Positions 7,230 through 14,583 of a DNA stretch of 24,344 bases are shown piece after piece. A program made the position numbers and the translations under genes. Source of the DNA: Clostridiales bacterium (GTDB lineage Bacteria; Bacillota; Clostridia; Oscillospirales; Butyricicoccaceae); contig JAHZHY010000096.1 in the NCBI GenBank assembly GCA_019420045.1, forward strand, positions 1 through 24,344, written 5' to 3'. Numbering within the stretch: position 1 is the stretch's first letter; each line of letters starts with the position of its first letter. The notes under the pieces are model-generated. The model was not told the DNA's origin. It made no database searches and saw nothing but the letters and a program-made list of their open reading frames with translations.

Positions 7230-7835
7230 GTGACCAAAGAAGACATGCTCAACTGCGGCGCCTGCGGTTATCCCACTTGCCGGGATAAAGCCGTGGCCGT
7301 GTGGCAGGGCAAGGCCGATGTGCGCATGTGCTTGCCCTATATGCGGGAAAAGGCCGAGTCCATATCCAATCTGATCATCGAATATGCTCCCAGCGCCATT
7401 TTGCTCCTGTCTCCTGAGGGAAAGCTGCTGGAATATAACCACAAGGCCATGGAGATGCTGGGCATCCGGGGAAAAGGAGCCCGGGGGCATGAGGTGCAGG
7501 ACTTCTTGGAGGATGGACTGCCGCCCCGGGAAGAGTGGCCGGTGAGCGATATCCCGGCCTTTGTCAAAGGGGGCGAGCGTCAGGTGCGCCTGTCGGTTGT
7601 GGAGATGCCCGGCGGGGATGCCATCGCCCTTTTGCGGGATGTGACCCGGGAGGAAGAGGACCGCACCGCCTTTGAAAAGAAGCGGGAGCAGACCTTGCAC
7701 ATGGCTCAGGAAGCGGTGGACAGGCAGATGCGCATGGTGCAGCAGGTGGCCAGGCTCCTGGGCGAGACCACCGGCGAGACCAAAGCAGCCCTTTTGCGCA
7801 TGGAACAGGCGGTGAAGGGAGAGAAACGCCGGTGA
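7230..7835 (+). CDS. hydS: HydS-like sensor, C-terminal Fe-S and PAS part
   Basis: This continues the 6144 frame exactly; the 12 codons between the TAA and this GTG also read as family sequence (EEIAAILAQTGK). The motif CGACGYPTC plus a later Cys in MCLPYM binds a [4Fe-4S] cluster in this family. About residues 45-140 form a PAS-like sensor domain (ISNLIIEYAPSAILLL opening). The rest is a charged helical tail that may dimerise. If made separately, the best start is GTG 7230 with GGGAAAGG just upstream, or ATG 7245, which has a weaker site. The end overlaps the next gene by 4 nt (GTGA). Whether an independent protein is made cannot be told from sequence. Confidence 0.7.
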   Translation: MTKEDMLNCGACGYPTCRDKAVAVWQGKADVRMCLPYMREKAESISNLIIEYAPSAILLLSPEGKLLEYNHKAMEMLGIRGKGARGHEVQDFLEDGLPPREEWPVSDIPAFVKGGERQVRLSVVEMPGGDAIALLRDVTREEEDRTAFEKKREQTLHMAQEAVDRQMRMVQQVARLLGETTGETKAALLRMEQAVKGEKRR

Positions 7836-8857
7836 AGCTCTTTTTGGAATACAGCGGCGGCCAGGAAACAGAGCAGGGTGGCTGTGTTTGCCGGGTGAAC
7901 CGCCGGGGAGACCGGGTACGGGCCGCCATTATCTCCTGCCCTGGAACCGATATGGCCGCCTCAGCGGTGGCTACGGCTGCCTGTGCCGCCGCCTGGGCCA
8001 TGCTGCAAGGCGGTGCATCCTTGCAGCGTACCGCCGTCTCCCTGCTGCTCAGTCAGGCGGGGGAGGAATATGGCTTTACCCTGTTGGAACTGGACGGGCG
8101 CGGGCATCTGCGGGGCGTTGAATGGAAAATGCCCCCCTTGTCCCTGGTGGCCAAGGGAAACAGCCGCATTCCCTGGGGCGGGCCGGTTCCCCTGGCCGGA
8201 GAGCCGGTACTGCTGCGGGAGGACAAGATCCAGCCCGGGGAGCTGTGCTGTGCCTTTTCCCGGGAGGCCGTGGAAGGAAAAAGCGGGCAGGACCTGAGCT
8301 GGGGCCGTCAGGGGGCCCTTGCCTTTTTGGGGAAGGCATATACCGGCAAGGAGAGCGCACGCTATATGCAGGAGCTGTTTTTCTCCGCTTGCCGGGGACT
8401 GGAAGAAAGACCCCAGCCCGCCGCTTTCTTTTGCCGGGCCCGGGCCCTCTGCCCCCTGCTTCTGGCCGTGGGGGTTCCTCCGGGCAAGGAGCGGGAGGAG
8501 AAGTGGCTCCACACGCTGGAGCATTTCAAGGGGATCAAAGCGGTAGCCGGCCGGAAAGCGGTGGCTCTGGTGGAAAAGAAGGAAAAAGAGGGCCGGAGTC
8601 TGGGGGTCAATTACCGGTGGCCGGCTGACGATCTGCTGGGGCGCACTCTGGCCTTTCTGGGCCGGGAAGAGCCCTGGACAGAGGGAGAACGGGACGCCCG
8701 GCAGCTGGGAGCCTTGCTGGACGGGCAATGCACCAGTGTGCGCATTCTGCTGCCACAGAGCCGGGGAAAGGGAATGGGGATGGAAAGCCTGCTGGCCCAG
8801 CAGCTTCTGGCCCGGCTGACCCAATGGGACAAAGGGGCCTATGTGGAATACTGCTGA
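7832..8857 (+). CDS. SpoIIE/PP2C-family partner of the hydrogenase sensor, probable pseudo-phosphatase
   Basis: The 341-residue protein matches, in order, the PP2C-like protein typically encoded next to HydS-type hydrogenases. It has the A-x3-A-T-x-A helix (about 42-60), a T-L-L-E-L-D-G strand pair, a P-P-L-S-L-V turn, an I-Q-P-G-E-L segment, a C-L-L-P-like strand, and the C-terminal G-V-P-P...F-K-G-I-K-A-V-A-G-R-K half. The metal-binding motifs are lost. The place of S-D-G-x-G-x-G reads SCPGTDM, the second S-D-G reads FSREA, and the D-D pair near 205 is absent. It is probably a binding or regulatory protein rather than an active Ser/Thr phosphatase (inference). Start is GTG, overlapping the previous gene by 4 nt. 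Confidence 0.65.
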   Translation: MKLFLEYSGGQETEQGGCVCRVNRRGDRVRAAIISCPGTDMAASAVATAACAAAWAMLQGGASLQRTAVSLLLSQAGEEYGFTLLELDGRGHLRGVEWKMPPLSLVAKGNSRIPWGGPVPLAGEPVLLREDKIQPGELCCAFSREAVEGKSGQDLSWGRQGALAFLGKAYTGKESARYMQELFFSACRGLEERPQPAAFFCRARALCPLLLAVGVPPGKEREEKWLHTLEHFKGIKAVAGRKAVALVEKKEKEGRSLGVNYRWPADDLLGRTLAFLGREEPWTEGERDARQLGALLDGQCTSVRILLPQSRGKGMGMESLLAQQLLARLTQWDKGAYVEYC

Positions 8858-8871
8858 GGGGAGGAAATTCA

Positions 8872-10320
8872 TTGTCTTACCGCACTGTGACCATCAAATT
8901 GCTGCCTCCCACGGCGAAAAAGCGTCAGGTGCTGGAAGAAGCCCAGCGCCGCTATTCCATGGCCCTGGAAGCCATTTTGCGGGCCTGCCGCCCATACAGC
9001 AGTCAGGCGGAAAAGGAAGGAAAGCAGTTTTTCTGCCCCCGGGAAGTGCTGAAAAAGGCCGATGCCTTTGAGGCCCAGCCCTTCAAGGACGCTTTGCAAC
9101 GGGATGCCCAGGGCCTTGTACGGGGATATCTGACCCGGAAAAAACGGGAAAAGCGGAGTTCCTATCCTGTCTGCCGGACGGAAAAAGAAGATTTAGAGAG
9201 AATTTTGTCAGATTGGGACAATTTTTCCCCCTCAGAAATCTATACAAATCTCGATAAATATGATACGCTAAGACCGGTATCTTTTTGCCGTTACGCCGGA
9301 GGGAGGGATTATTCTATTCTCCGGGGTGAAAAAGGCAGAAGGTATTATGGCAAGGTCTATCTGCTCAACCGGCAAGGTGCTTTGGAATGGGCCCCCTCGG
9401 AGGATTACCTCACCGATATCTACACCGGGGAGATCCTGCGGGAAAAACGAGGCAAGCGGCGGTATTTGCTGTTGCCCCTGGATGCAGGTCCATGGCAAAG
9501 AGAACACCTGCTCCAGGTGGAAAAAGGATTGGCCGTGCCCAAAAACGCGCTGCTTTTTGAGAAAAACGGCGCATACTATCTGTCTGTCAGGCTCTGGTAC
9601 CGGGACCCGGTGCCCTGCGCTCCCGCCTGCACTTTGGGGGTGGGACGCACGGAAAAGGGCCTGTGTCTGTGCGCCTGGGATGGAGAAAAAGAGGAATTCT
9701 GGCACATGGAACCGGCGGGAGAGGGAAAAGACGCCCTTTGCCGTCTGGCTGGGGATGTGTGCCGCCTGGCAAGCCGTCTCAGCGCCCTCCTGGTGGTGGA
9801 AAACACATCCAGGGGCAGCAAGGGTCTGCCGGGAGCTTCCTTTTCCCTGGCGGATTACCGGTTTGTGATAAAACTCCTTTGTCAGCGGGCCCCGGCTTTG
9901 GGTCTGCCATCTCCTGTGCCCATCGCAGGCAGCGGCCTTTATCAGAAATGCCCGGTGTGCGCCCAGCGCCGCCAGGGAAATGGCCGCCAGGGAGAGCGGT
10001 TCTTCTGTGTCAGCTGCGGGCATTCCCAGCCCTGGGAACAGGCGGCTGCCGCCTTTCTGGCCCGAAGTCCTGGAAGGTACCAAAGCTCCCGTCTGCGGGT
10101 CAAGGTGACAAGGGTAGGGGGATTTCTCCGGTTCCGATGCCCGGCTCTGGAGGTCTTCTGGCAGGTGCGGGAAAGCCCTCAGGGAAAAGAGTGGTTCTGC
10201 CGCAGGGCCATGGAGCTTCTGGAAAAGCCGGATGGGGAGCTGACGCCCCGCCAGCGCAGCGTGAAGAAAAAGCTGCAATCGGCCCCACCGCCGGAGGGCG
10301 GATGGTTTTATTTTGTTTGA
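8872..10320 (+). CDS. TnpB/Cas12-like protein with a mutated RuvC site, in the HydS-like operon
   Basis: The 482-residue protein follows the IS605 OrfB (TnpB) plan. It has an N-terminal T-V-T-I-K-L-L-P-P...Y-S-M-A-L-E helix, a helical middle, a K-N-A-L-L-F-E-K-N-G-A-Y-Y-L strand, then a RuvC fold with a zinc ribbon (C360, C363, C379, C382). The RuvC-I aspartate position reads LGVGRTEKG (G258). RuvC-II keeps its glutamate (VVENTSRG, E310). The RuvC-III aspartate six residues after the ribbon's C-G is E389 (GHSQPWEQAA). Loss of two of three acids predicts no nuclease activity, as in TldR-type RNA-guided repressors. The TTG start has GGGGAGGAA 5 nt upstream and lies 14 nt after the previous stop. 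No TnpA or insertion-sequence ends were seen. RNA-guided function is inference. Confidence 0.65.
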   Translation: MSYRTVTIKLLPPTAKKRQVLEEAQRRYSMALEAILRACRPYSSQAEKEGKQFFCPREVLKKADAFEAQPFKDALQRDAQGLVRGYLTRKKREKRSSYPVCRTEKEDLERILSDWDNFSPSEIYTNLDKYDTLRPVSFCRYAGGRDYSILRGEKGRRYYGKVYLLNRQGALEWAPSEDYLTDIYTGEILREKRGKRRYLLLPLDAGPWQREHLLQVEKGLAVPKNALLFEKNGAYYLSVRLWYRDPVPCAPACTLGVGRTEKGLCLCAWDGEKEEFWHMEPAGEGKDALCRLAGDVCRLASRLSALLVVENTSRGSKGLPGASFSLADYRFVIKLLCQRAPALGLPSPVPIAGSGLYQKCPVCAQRRQGNGRQGERFFCVSCGHSQPWEQAAAAFLARSPGRYQSSRLRVKVTRVGGFLRFRCPALEVFWQVRESPQGKEWFCRRAMELLEKPDGELTPRQRSVKKKLQSAPPPEGGWFYFV

Positions 10321-10408
10321 TACAGCCGGCGCGGCTGCCGCGCCGTGGGCTCCCGGCTTGGCGTGACCGGCCATGGGGCCCGCTCCCGCTGTGCGGGGCC
10401 GGCTTTTT
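10321..10408 (+). ncRNA. GC-rich structured tail and terminator (candidate guide-RNA scaffold)
   Basis: Immediately after the TnpB-like stop codon lies a very GC-rich segment. AGCCGGC (10324-10330) can pair with GCCGGCT (10398-10404), followed by TTTTT. Alternative local hairpins are GGCGCGG/CCGCGCC (10328-10344) and CCCGC/GCGGG (10385-10397). At minimum it terminates the operon. TnpB and TldR genes carry their guide RNA at this place, so it is also a candidate scaffold (inference). A second hairpin, GCCGGGG/CCCCGGC (10442-10460), lies further on. Confidence 0.4.
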
Positions 10409-10532
10409 ACAGACGGTGAAGGCAGCTATTAAATAACGGGCGCCGGGGTTTTTCCCCGGCACAGCCCCTTCTCATTTTTGTAAAACCCACAGCCTGGGAA
10501 ACCGGGCGGGTGTGTTTTAAAGATAAGGCAAA

Positions 10533-10538
10533 TATAAT
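10533..10538 (+). promoter_or_regulatory. Possible -10 box for nfnAB
   Basis: A perfect TATAAT without a clear -35 partner. A start 7 nt downstream would fall inside the GAGGTGAT ribosome binding site (10543-10550) and give an almost leaderless message, so the true promoter may be elsewhere. Confidence 0.3.
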
Positions 10539-10555
10539 AGATGAGGTGATTGAGA

Positions 10556-11410
10556 ATGTACAAGATTCTGCGTAGGGAAACCTTAAGCAGCAATGTTGTC
10601 CTGATGGATGTGGAAGCGCCGATGGTGGCCAAAAAGTGCCTGCCCGGCCAGTTCATCATCCTGAGAGTCAACGAGGAAGGCGAGCGCATCCCCCTGACCA
10701 TCGCACATTATGATCGGGAAACGGGCGTTGTCACGCTCATCTTCCAGACAGTTGGCGCCACCACCATGGAGCTGGCTGAGCTGAAGGAAGGGGAGTACAT
10801 CCACGACTTTGTGGGTCCTCTGGGCAACCCCTCCGAGACCGAAGAGTTCAAGGGCAAGAAGGTTGCCGTTATCGGCGGCGGCCTGGGCTGCGCCATTGCC
10901 TGGCCTCAGGCCAAGGCCATCCATGAGGCCGGCGGCACTGTCCACATGATCGCCGGTTTCCGCACCAAGGAGATCGTCATGCTGGAAGAGCAGATGCGCG
11001 AAAGCTGCGATGAGCTGTTCATGATGACCGACGACGGCACCTATGGCGAAAAGGGCTTTGTCACAAACAAGCTGGAGTCCCTGATCGAAGGCGGCGAGAA
11101 GTATGACGCCGTCATCGCCATCGGCCCCCTGGTGATGATGAAGTTTGTCTGCGTCCTCACCAAGAAGTACAACATCCCCACCATTGTTTCCATGAACCCC
11201 ATTATGATCGACGGCACAGGCATGTGCGGCGGCTGCCGCCTGACTGTGGACGGCGAGACCAAGTTTGCTTGCGTGGACGGCCCGGACTTCGACGGCCACA
11301 AGGTGGATTTCGACGAGACCATCCGTCGTTCCAGAATGTATTCCCAGCAGGAAGCTGCTGCTCGGGAAAAGCACGCTTGCAGAATGGAGGGTATGAACAA
11401 TGGCAAATAA
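10556..11410 (+). CDS. nfnA: NADH-dependent ferredoxin:NADP+ oxidoreductase (transhydrogenase) subunit alpha
   Basis: The 284-residue protein has a ferredoxin-reductase-type FAD domain (residues about 1-95, with R-x-P-L-T-I), an NAD-binding domain (A-V-I-G-G-G-L-G-C-A-I, about 102-112) and a C-terminal [2Fe-2S] segment with C224, C227 and C239. That is the layout of NfnA/SudB. With NfnB it forms the soluble flavin-based bifurcating transhydrogenase interconverting NADH plus reduced ferredoxin with NADPH. The ATG at 10556 follows GAGGTGAT at 5-nt spacing; an in-frame TTG at 10550 overlaps that site. It overlaps nfnB by 11 nt. Codon choice is strongly biased (GGC, AAG, GAG, CTG, CGT), suggesting high expression. 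Confidence 0.92.
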   Translation: MYKILRRETLSSNVVLMDVEAPMVAKKCLPGQFIILRVNEEGERIPLTIAHYDRETGVVTLIFQTVGATTMELAELKEGEYIHDFVGPLGNPSETEEFKGKKVAVIGGGLGCAIAWPQAKAIHEAGGTVHMIAGFRTKEIVMLEEQMRESCDELFMMTDDGTYGEKGFVTNKLESLIEGGEKYDAVIAIGPLVMMKFVCVLTKKYNIPTIVSMNPIMIDGTGMCGGCRLTVDGETKFACVDGPDFDGHKVDFDETIRRSRMYSQQEAAAREKHACRMEGMNNGK

Positions 11411-12791
11411 GAACATGAGCCTGGAAAAAACAAAGATGCCGGAGCAGGCTCCCGACGTAAGAAACAAGAACTTTGAAGAAGTGGCCCTGGGCTATACCGC
11501 CGAGATGGCCGTGGAAGAGGCCAATCGTTGCTTGGGCTGCAAGAATATGCCCTGCGTCAGCGGCTGCCCTGTGAATGTGCAGATTCCTCAGTTCATCGCT
11601 CTGGTGGCTGAGGGCAAGTTCGAGGAAGGCTATCAGAAGATCGCCGAGACCTCCACTCTGCCTGCCATCTGCGGCCGTGTCTGCCCCCAGGAGAACCAGT
11701 GCGAAGGCAAGTGCATCCGCGGCATCAAGGGCGAGAGCGTTGCCATCGGCCGTCTGGAGCGCTTCTGCGCCGACTGGCACATGGAGCACAGCACCGAAAA
11801 GCCCAAGAAGGTTCCTTCCAACGGCCATAAGGTTGCTGTCCTGGGCGCCGGCCCTGCCAGCCTGACCTGCGCTTCCGACCTGGTGCAGATGGGCTACGAT
11901 GTGACCATGCTGGAGGCTTTCCATGCCGCCGGCGGCGTTCTGATCTATGGTATTCCTGAGTTCCGTCTGCCCAAGGCCATCGTGGCCAAGGAAGTGGAGA
12001 ACCTGGAGGCCATGGGCGTCAACATCCAGACCAATGTGGTGGTTGGCAAGTCGGTTTCCATCGAGGATCTGAAGGAAGAGGGCTATGAGGCCATCTTCAT
12101 CGGCACCGGCGCCGGTCTGCCCTCCTTCATGGGCATCGAGGGCGAGAACCTCAACGGCGTGTTCTCCGCCAACGAGTACCTGACCCGTATCAACCTGATG
12201 AAGGCTTACGACGGCAAGCACGACACCCCCATCTTCCACGCCAAGAAAGTGGCCGTGGTTGGCGGCGGCAATGTGGCTATGGACGCCGCTCGCTGCGCCA
12301 AGCGTATGGGCGCCGATGTGTCCATCGTCTATCGCCGTGGCCTGGAAGAGCTGCCCGCCCGTAAGGAAGAAGTCCATCACGCTATGGAAGAGGGCATCGA
12401 CTTCAAGGTGCTGAACAACCCCGTGAAGATCCTGGGCAACGAAGAAGGCTGGGTCACCGGCATGGAAGTTGTCAAGATGGAACTGGGCGAGCCCGATGCT
12501 TCCGGCCGTCGCCGTCCTATCCCTGTGGAAGGATCCAACTATGTGCTGGATGTGGACTGCGTCATCATGGCTCTGGGCACTTCTCCCAACCCCATCCTGA
12601 AGAAGAGCACCAACGGCCTGGAGACCAACAAGAAGGGCTGCATCTCCGCCGATGAAAACGGCAAGACTTCTCTGGAAGGCGTCTATGCCGGCGGCGACGC
12701 TGTCACCGGCGCTGCCACCGTTATTCTGGCTATGGGCGCTGGCAAGACTGCTGCCAAGTCCATCGACGAGTACATCAAGTCCAAGAACTAA
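11400..12791 (+). CDS. nfnB: NADH-dependent ferredoxin:NADP+ oxidoreductase (transhydrogenase) subunit beta
   Basis: The 463-residue NfnB/SudA protein resembles the small subunit of glutamate synthase. The N-terminal cysteine region (CLGCKNMPCVSGCPVNVQIP, about 41-60, and C-G-R-V-C-P-Q-E-N-Q-C-E-G-K-C) holds two [4Fe-4S] clusters. Two nucleotide-binding folds follow: FAD at AVLGAGPAS (about 142-150) and NADPH at VAVVGGGNVAMDAAR (about 283-297, then a YRR). The C-terminal motif AGGDAVTGAATVILAMGAG closes the FAD site. A homologous stand-alone GltD-like reductase is the alternative, but the overlap with nfnA settles the call. Codon bias is as strong as in nfnA. A terminator follows after 15 nt. 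Confidence 0.93.
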   Translation: MANKNMSLEKTKMPEQAPDVRNKNFEEVALGYTAEMAVEEANRCLGCKNMPCVSGCPVNVQIPQFIALVAEGKFEEGYQKIAETSTLPAICGRVCPQENQCEGKCIRGIKGESVAIGRLERFCADWHMEHSTEKPKKVPSNGHKVAVLGAGPASLTCASDLVQMGYDVTMLEAFHAAGGVLIYGIPEFRLPKAIVAKEVENLEAMGVNIQTNVVVGKSVSIEDLKEEGYEAIFIGTGAGLPSFMGIEGENLNGVFSANEYLTRINLMKAYDGKHDTPIFHAKKVAVVGGGNVAMDAARCAKRMGADVSIVYRRGLEELPARKEEVHHAMEEGIDFKVLNNPVKILGNEEGWVTGMEVVKMELGEPDASGRRRPIPVEGSNYVLDVDCVIMALGTSPNPILKKSTNGLETNKKGCISADENGKTSLEGVYAGGDAVTGAATVILAMGAGKTAAKSIDEYIKSKN

Positions 12792-12806
12792 GCGTTCATA
12801 AAAAGC

Positions 12807-12836
12807 GGCGCGGCGGCTTTTCGCCGCGCCCTTTTT
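12807..12836 (+). terminator. Intrinsic terminator of nfnAB
   Basis: GGCGCGGCG pairs with CGCCGCGCC around GCTTTT and is followed by CTTTTT. Confidence 0.9.
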
Positions 12837-12864
12837 CTGTTTTGCGGCAAGAGGAGGAAAAGGG

Positions 12865-13926
12865 ATGCGAGCAGAACATTTGGAAACCCCGGCGATTTTG
12901 ATCAACCGGCCGGTGTTTGACAGCAATATGGAAAAAATGGCCCGGCTTCTGGCCCCGTTGAAGGTGGCCCTGCGCCCCCACTATAAATCCCACAAAAGCA
13001 CCGACATCGCCCATCTCCAGGTGCGGGCCGGAGCCAAAGGGATCACCTGCGCCAAGGTGGCTGAGGCGGAGGATCTGGCGCTGGCGGGCATCGAGGATAT
13101 CCTGATCGCCAATCAGATCACCGAAAAGAGCCGGATCGCCCGGGTGGCCTATCTGGCCAAGGGATGCCGTATCACGGTGTGCGTGGATCAGAGCCAGAAT
13201 ATCCGGGATCTGGAGCAGGCGGCTGCCATGGAAGGCAGCACCATCCACTGCCTGGTGGAGTATGAAGTGGGCATGGGCCGCTGCGGCGTCACCACCCATG
13301 AGGCTTTCCGGGATCTGGCCATGGAAGTGATGGCCTGTCCTCATCTGGTCTTTGATGGTGTGCAGGCCTATGCCGGTCAGCTGTCCCATGAGATGGACGG
13401 CAACCGCCGGGCAGAGGAGGCCCAGCGGATCGAAACCGAGCTGCAAAGCCTTCTGGCCGATCTGAAAAAATGGCAGATCCCGGTGAAGGAGGTCAGCGGC
13501 GCCAGCACCGGCACTGTGGAGCTGCGGAAAGAGGACACCGTCTATACCGAAGTGCAGGCGGGAAGTTATCTGTTTATGGATGCCACCTATCGCCAGATGG
13601 GCCTGCGCTTTGAAAACTCCCTCACCGTGCTGGCCACGGTGGTGAGCACCCGGCCCGATTTGGTGGTCACCGATGCAGGTGTCAAGGCCCTGGGTGTGGA
13701 TCAGGGGAATCCCGTATGCCCCGCATTGCCTGGCGCTGCGGTGAATATGAGCGAGGAGCACAGCGCCTTTACCTTCCCCGGACATCCCTTCCATGTGGGG
13801 GACAAGATCCGGCTCATCCCCGGCCACTGCTGCACCACCATGAACCTGCATGACTTTTTCTATTTTGAAGAAGAGGGCAAGGTGCTCAACCGTCTTCCCG
13901 TCACCAGCCGAGGAAAAAGCAAATAA
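12865..13926 (+). CDS. D-threonine aldolase / D-serine dehydratase-like PLP enzyme
   Basis: The 353-residue protein belongs to the fold-III PLP family of D-threonine aldolase, 3-hydroxy-D-aspartate aldolase and eukaryotic D-serine dehydratase. The N-terminal alanine-racemase-like barrel contains the PLP lysine in RPHYKSHK (K41). The C-terminal domain ends with the metal-site motif PGHCCTTMNLHD (H321, C323, then H329-D330). Expected reaction: cleavage or dehydration of D-3-hydroxy amino acids in the cytoplasm. The exact substrate cannot be told by eye. The ATG has GAGGAGGAAAAGGG upstream. It lies only 28 nt after the nfnAB terminator, so it depends on read-through or a promoter hidden there. 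It ends in a shared bidirectional terminator. Confidence 0.8.
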   Translation: MRAEHLETPAILINRPVFDSNMEKMARLLAPLKVALRPHYKSHKSTDIAHLQVRAGAKGITCAKVAEAEDLALAGIEDILIANQITEKSRIARVAYLAKGCRITVCVDQSQNIRDLEQAAAMEGSTIHCLVEYEVGMGRCGVTTHEAFRDLAMEVMACPHLVFDGVQAYAGQLSHEMDGNRRAEEAQRIETELQSLLADLKKWQIPVKEVSGASTGTVELRKEDTVYTEVQAGSYLFMDATYRQMGLRFENSLTVLATVVSTRPDLVVTDAGVKALGVDQGNPVCPALPGAAVNMSEEHSAFTFPGHPFHVGDKIRLIPGHCCTTMNLHDFFYFEEEGKVLNRLPVTSRGKSK

Positions 13927-13948
13927 ATACTTAATGTAATATAAGATA

Positions 13949-13986
13949 AAAAAACGCCCTTTGGTTTTCACCAAAGGGCGTTTTTT
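13949..13986. terminator. Bidirectional terminator between the aldolase and rubrerythrin genes
   Basis: CGCCCTTTGG (13955-13964) pairs with CCAAAGGGCG (13971-13980). It is flanked by six or more A on the left and T on the right, so it works for both convergent genes. Confidence 0.9.
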
Positions 13987-14002
13987 CAATCAAATTGGAA
14001 GA

Positions 14003-14542
14003 TTAATAATTTTCGGCCTTGATCTTGAAATAAGCCATGGGATGGTCACACACGGGGCACTTTTCAGGAGCCTTGTTGCCGTAGTGGATATGGCCGCAGT
14101 TGGCGCAGACCCACATCTGGGGCTCTTCCCGCTCAAAGACCTTGCCCTGAGTCAGGTTGTTCAGCAGCTTCTGATAGCGCTCTTCATGCTCTTTTTCGAT
14201 CTTGCCCACTTCCTCAAAGAGGAAAGCGATCTTGTCGAAGCCCTCTTCCTTGGCGGTCTTGGCAAAACCGGCATACATATCGGTCCACTCATAGTGTTCA
14301 CCGGCCGCGGCGTCCTTCAGGTTTTCCTCGGTCTTGGGAACGGAACCGTCATGGAGCAGCTTGAACCAGATTTTCGCATGCTCTTTCTCGTTGCCGGCGG
14401 TCTCCTCGAAGATGTCGGCGATCTGGTTGTAGCCTTCCTTCTTGGCGGCGGAAGCATAGTAGGTATACTTGTTGCGGGCCTGGGATTCGCCGGCGAAGGC
14501 GGCCATCAGATTGGCTTCGGTCTTGGAACCTTTCAGATTCAT
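14003..14542 (-). CDS. rbr: Rubrerythrin
   Basis: The 179-residue protein has the classical rubrerythrin plan. A four-helix diiron domain carries the E-x-x-x...E-x-x-H pattern (GESQARNKY near 18-26, [10 protein letters not shown] near 50-59, and a second E-K-E-H-E-E-R). A C-terminal rubredoxin-like domain has CANCG and CPVCD. It reduces hydrogen peroxide in the cytoplasm with electrons from rubredoxin, protecting anaerobes. The start has GGAGGAG about 4-10 nt upstream. It lies 41 nt downstream of the perR-rubredoxin frame on the same strand, so it very likely belongs to that operon. Confidence 0.96.
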   Translation of the reverse strand: MNLKGSKTEANLMAAFAGESQARNKYTYYASAAKKEGYNQIADIFEETAGNEKEHAKIWFKLLHDGSVPKTEENLKDAAAGEHYEWTDMYAGFAKTAKEEGFDKIAFLFEEVGKIEKEHEERYQKLLNNLTQGKVFEREEPQMWVCANCGHIHYGNKAPEKCPVCDHPMAYFKIKAENY

Positions 14543-14583
14543 AAAAATCTCCTCCTTCGAGAATTTATTTTGGAAAAAGACGA

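Noticed and set aside
8728..8871. Longer N-terminus for the TnpB-like protein
   Set aside because: It would overlap the 3' end of the PP2C-like gene in another frame, lacks a ribosome binding site and shows no family similarity. The TTG at 8872 has an excellent site.
8872..10320. Ordinary active IS605-family transposon copy
   Set aside because: No tnpA, no recognisable left/right end elements, two altered RuvC acids, and operon-like spacing with upstream genes.
10427..10436. A 10-nt match (TATTAAATAA) between the region after the TnpB-like gene and the inverted repeat at 669-678, as a possible guide/target pair
   Set aside because: Too short and too AT-rich to stand above chance; no adjacent motif could be verified. 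A proper search with longer guides is needed before claiming a target.
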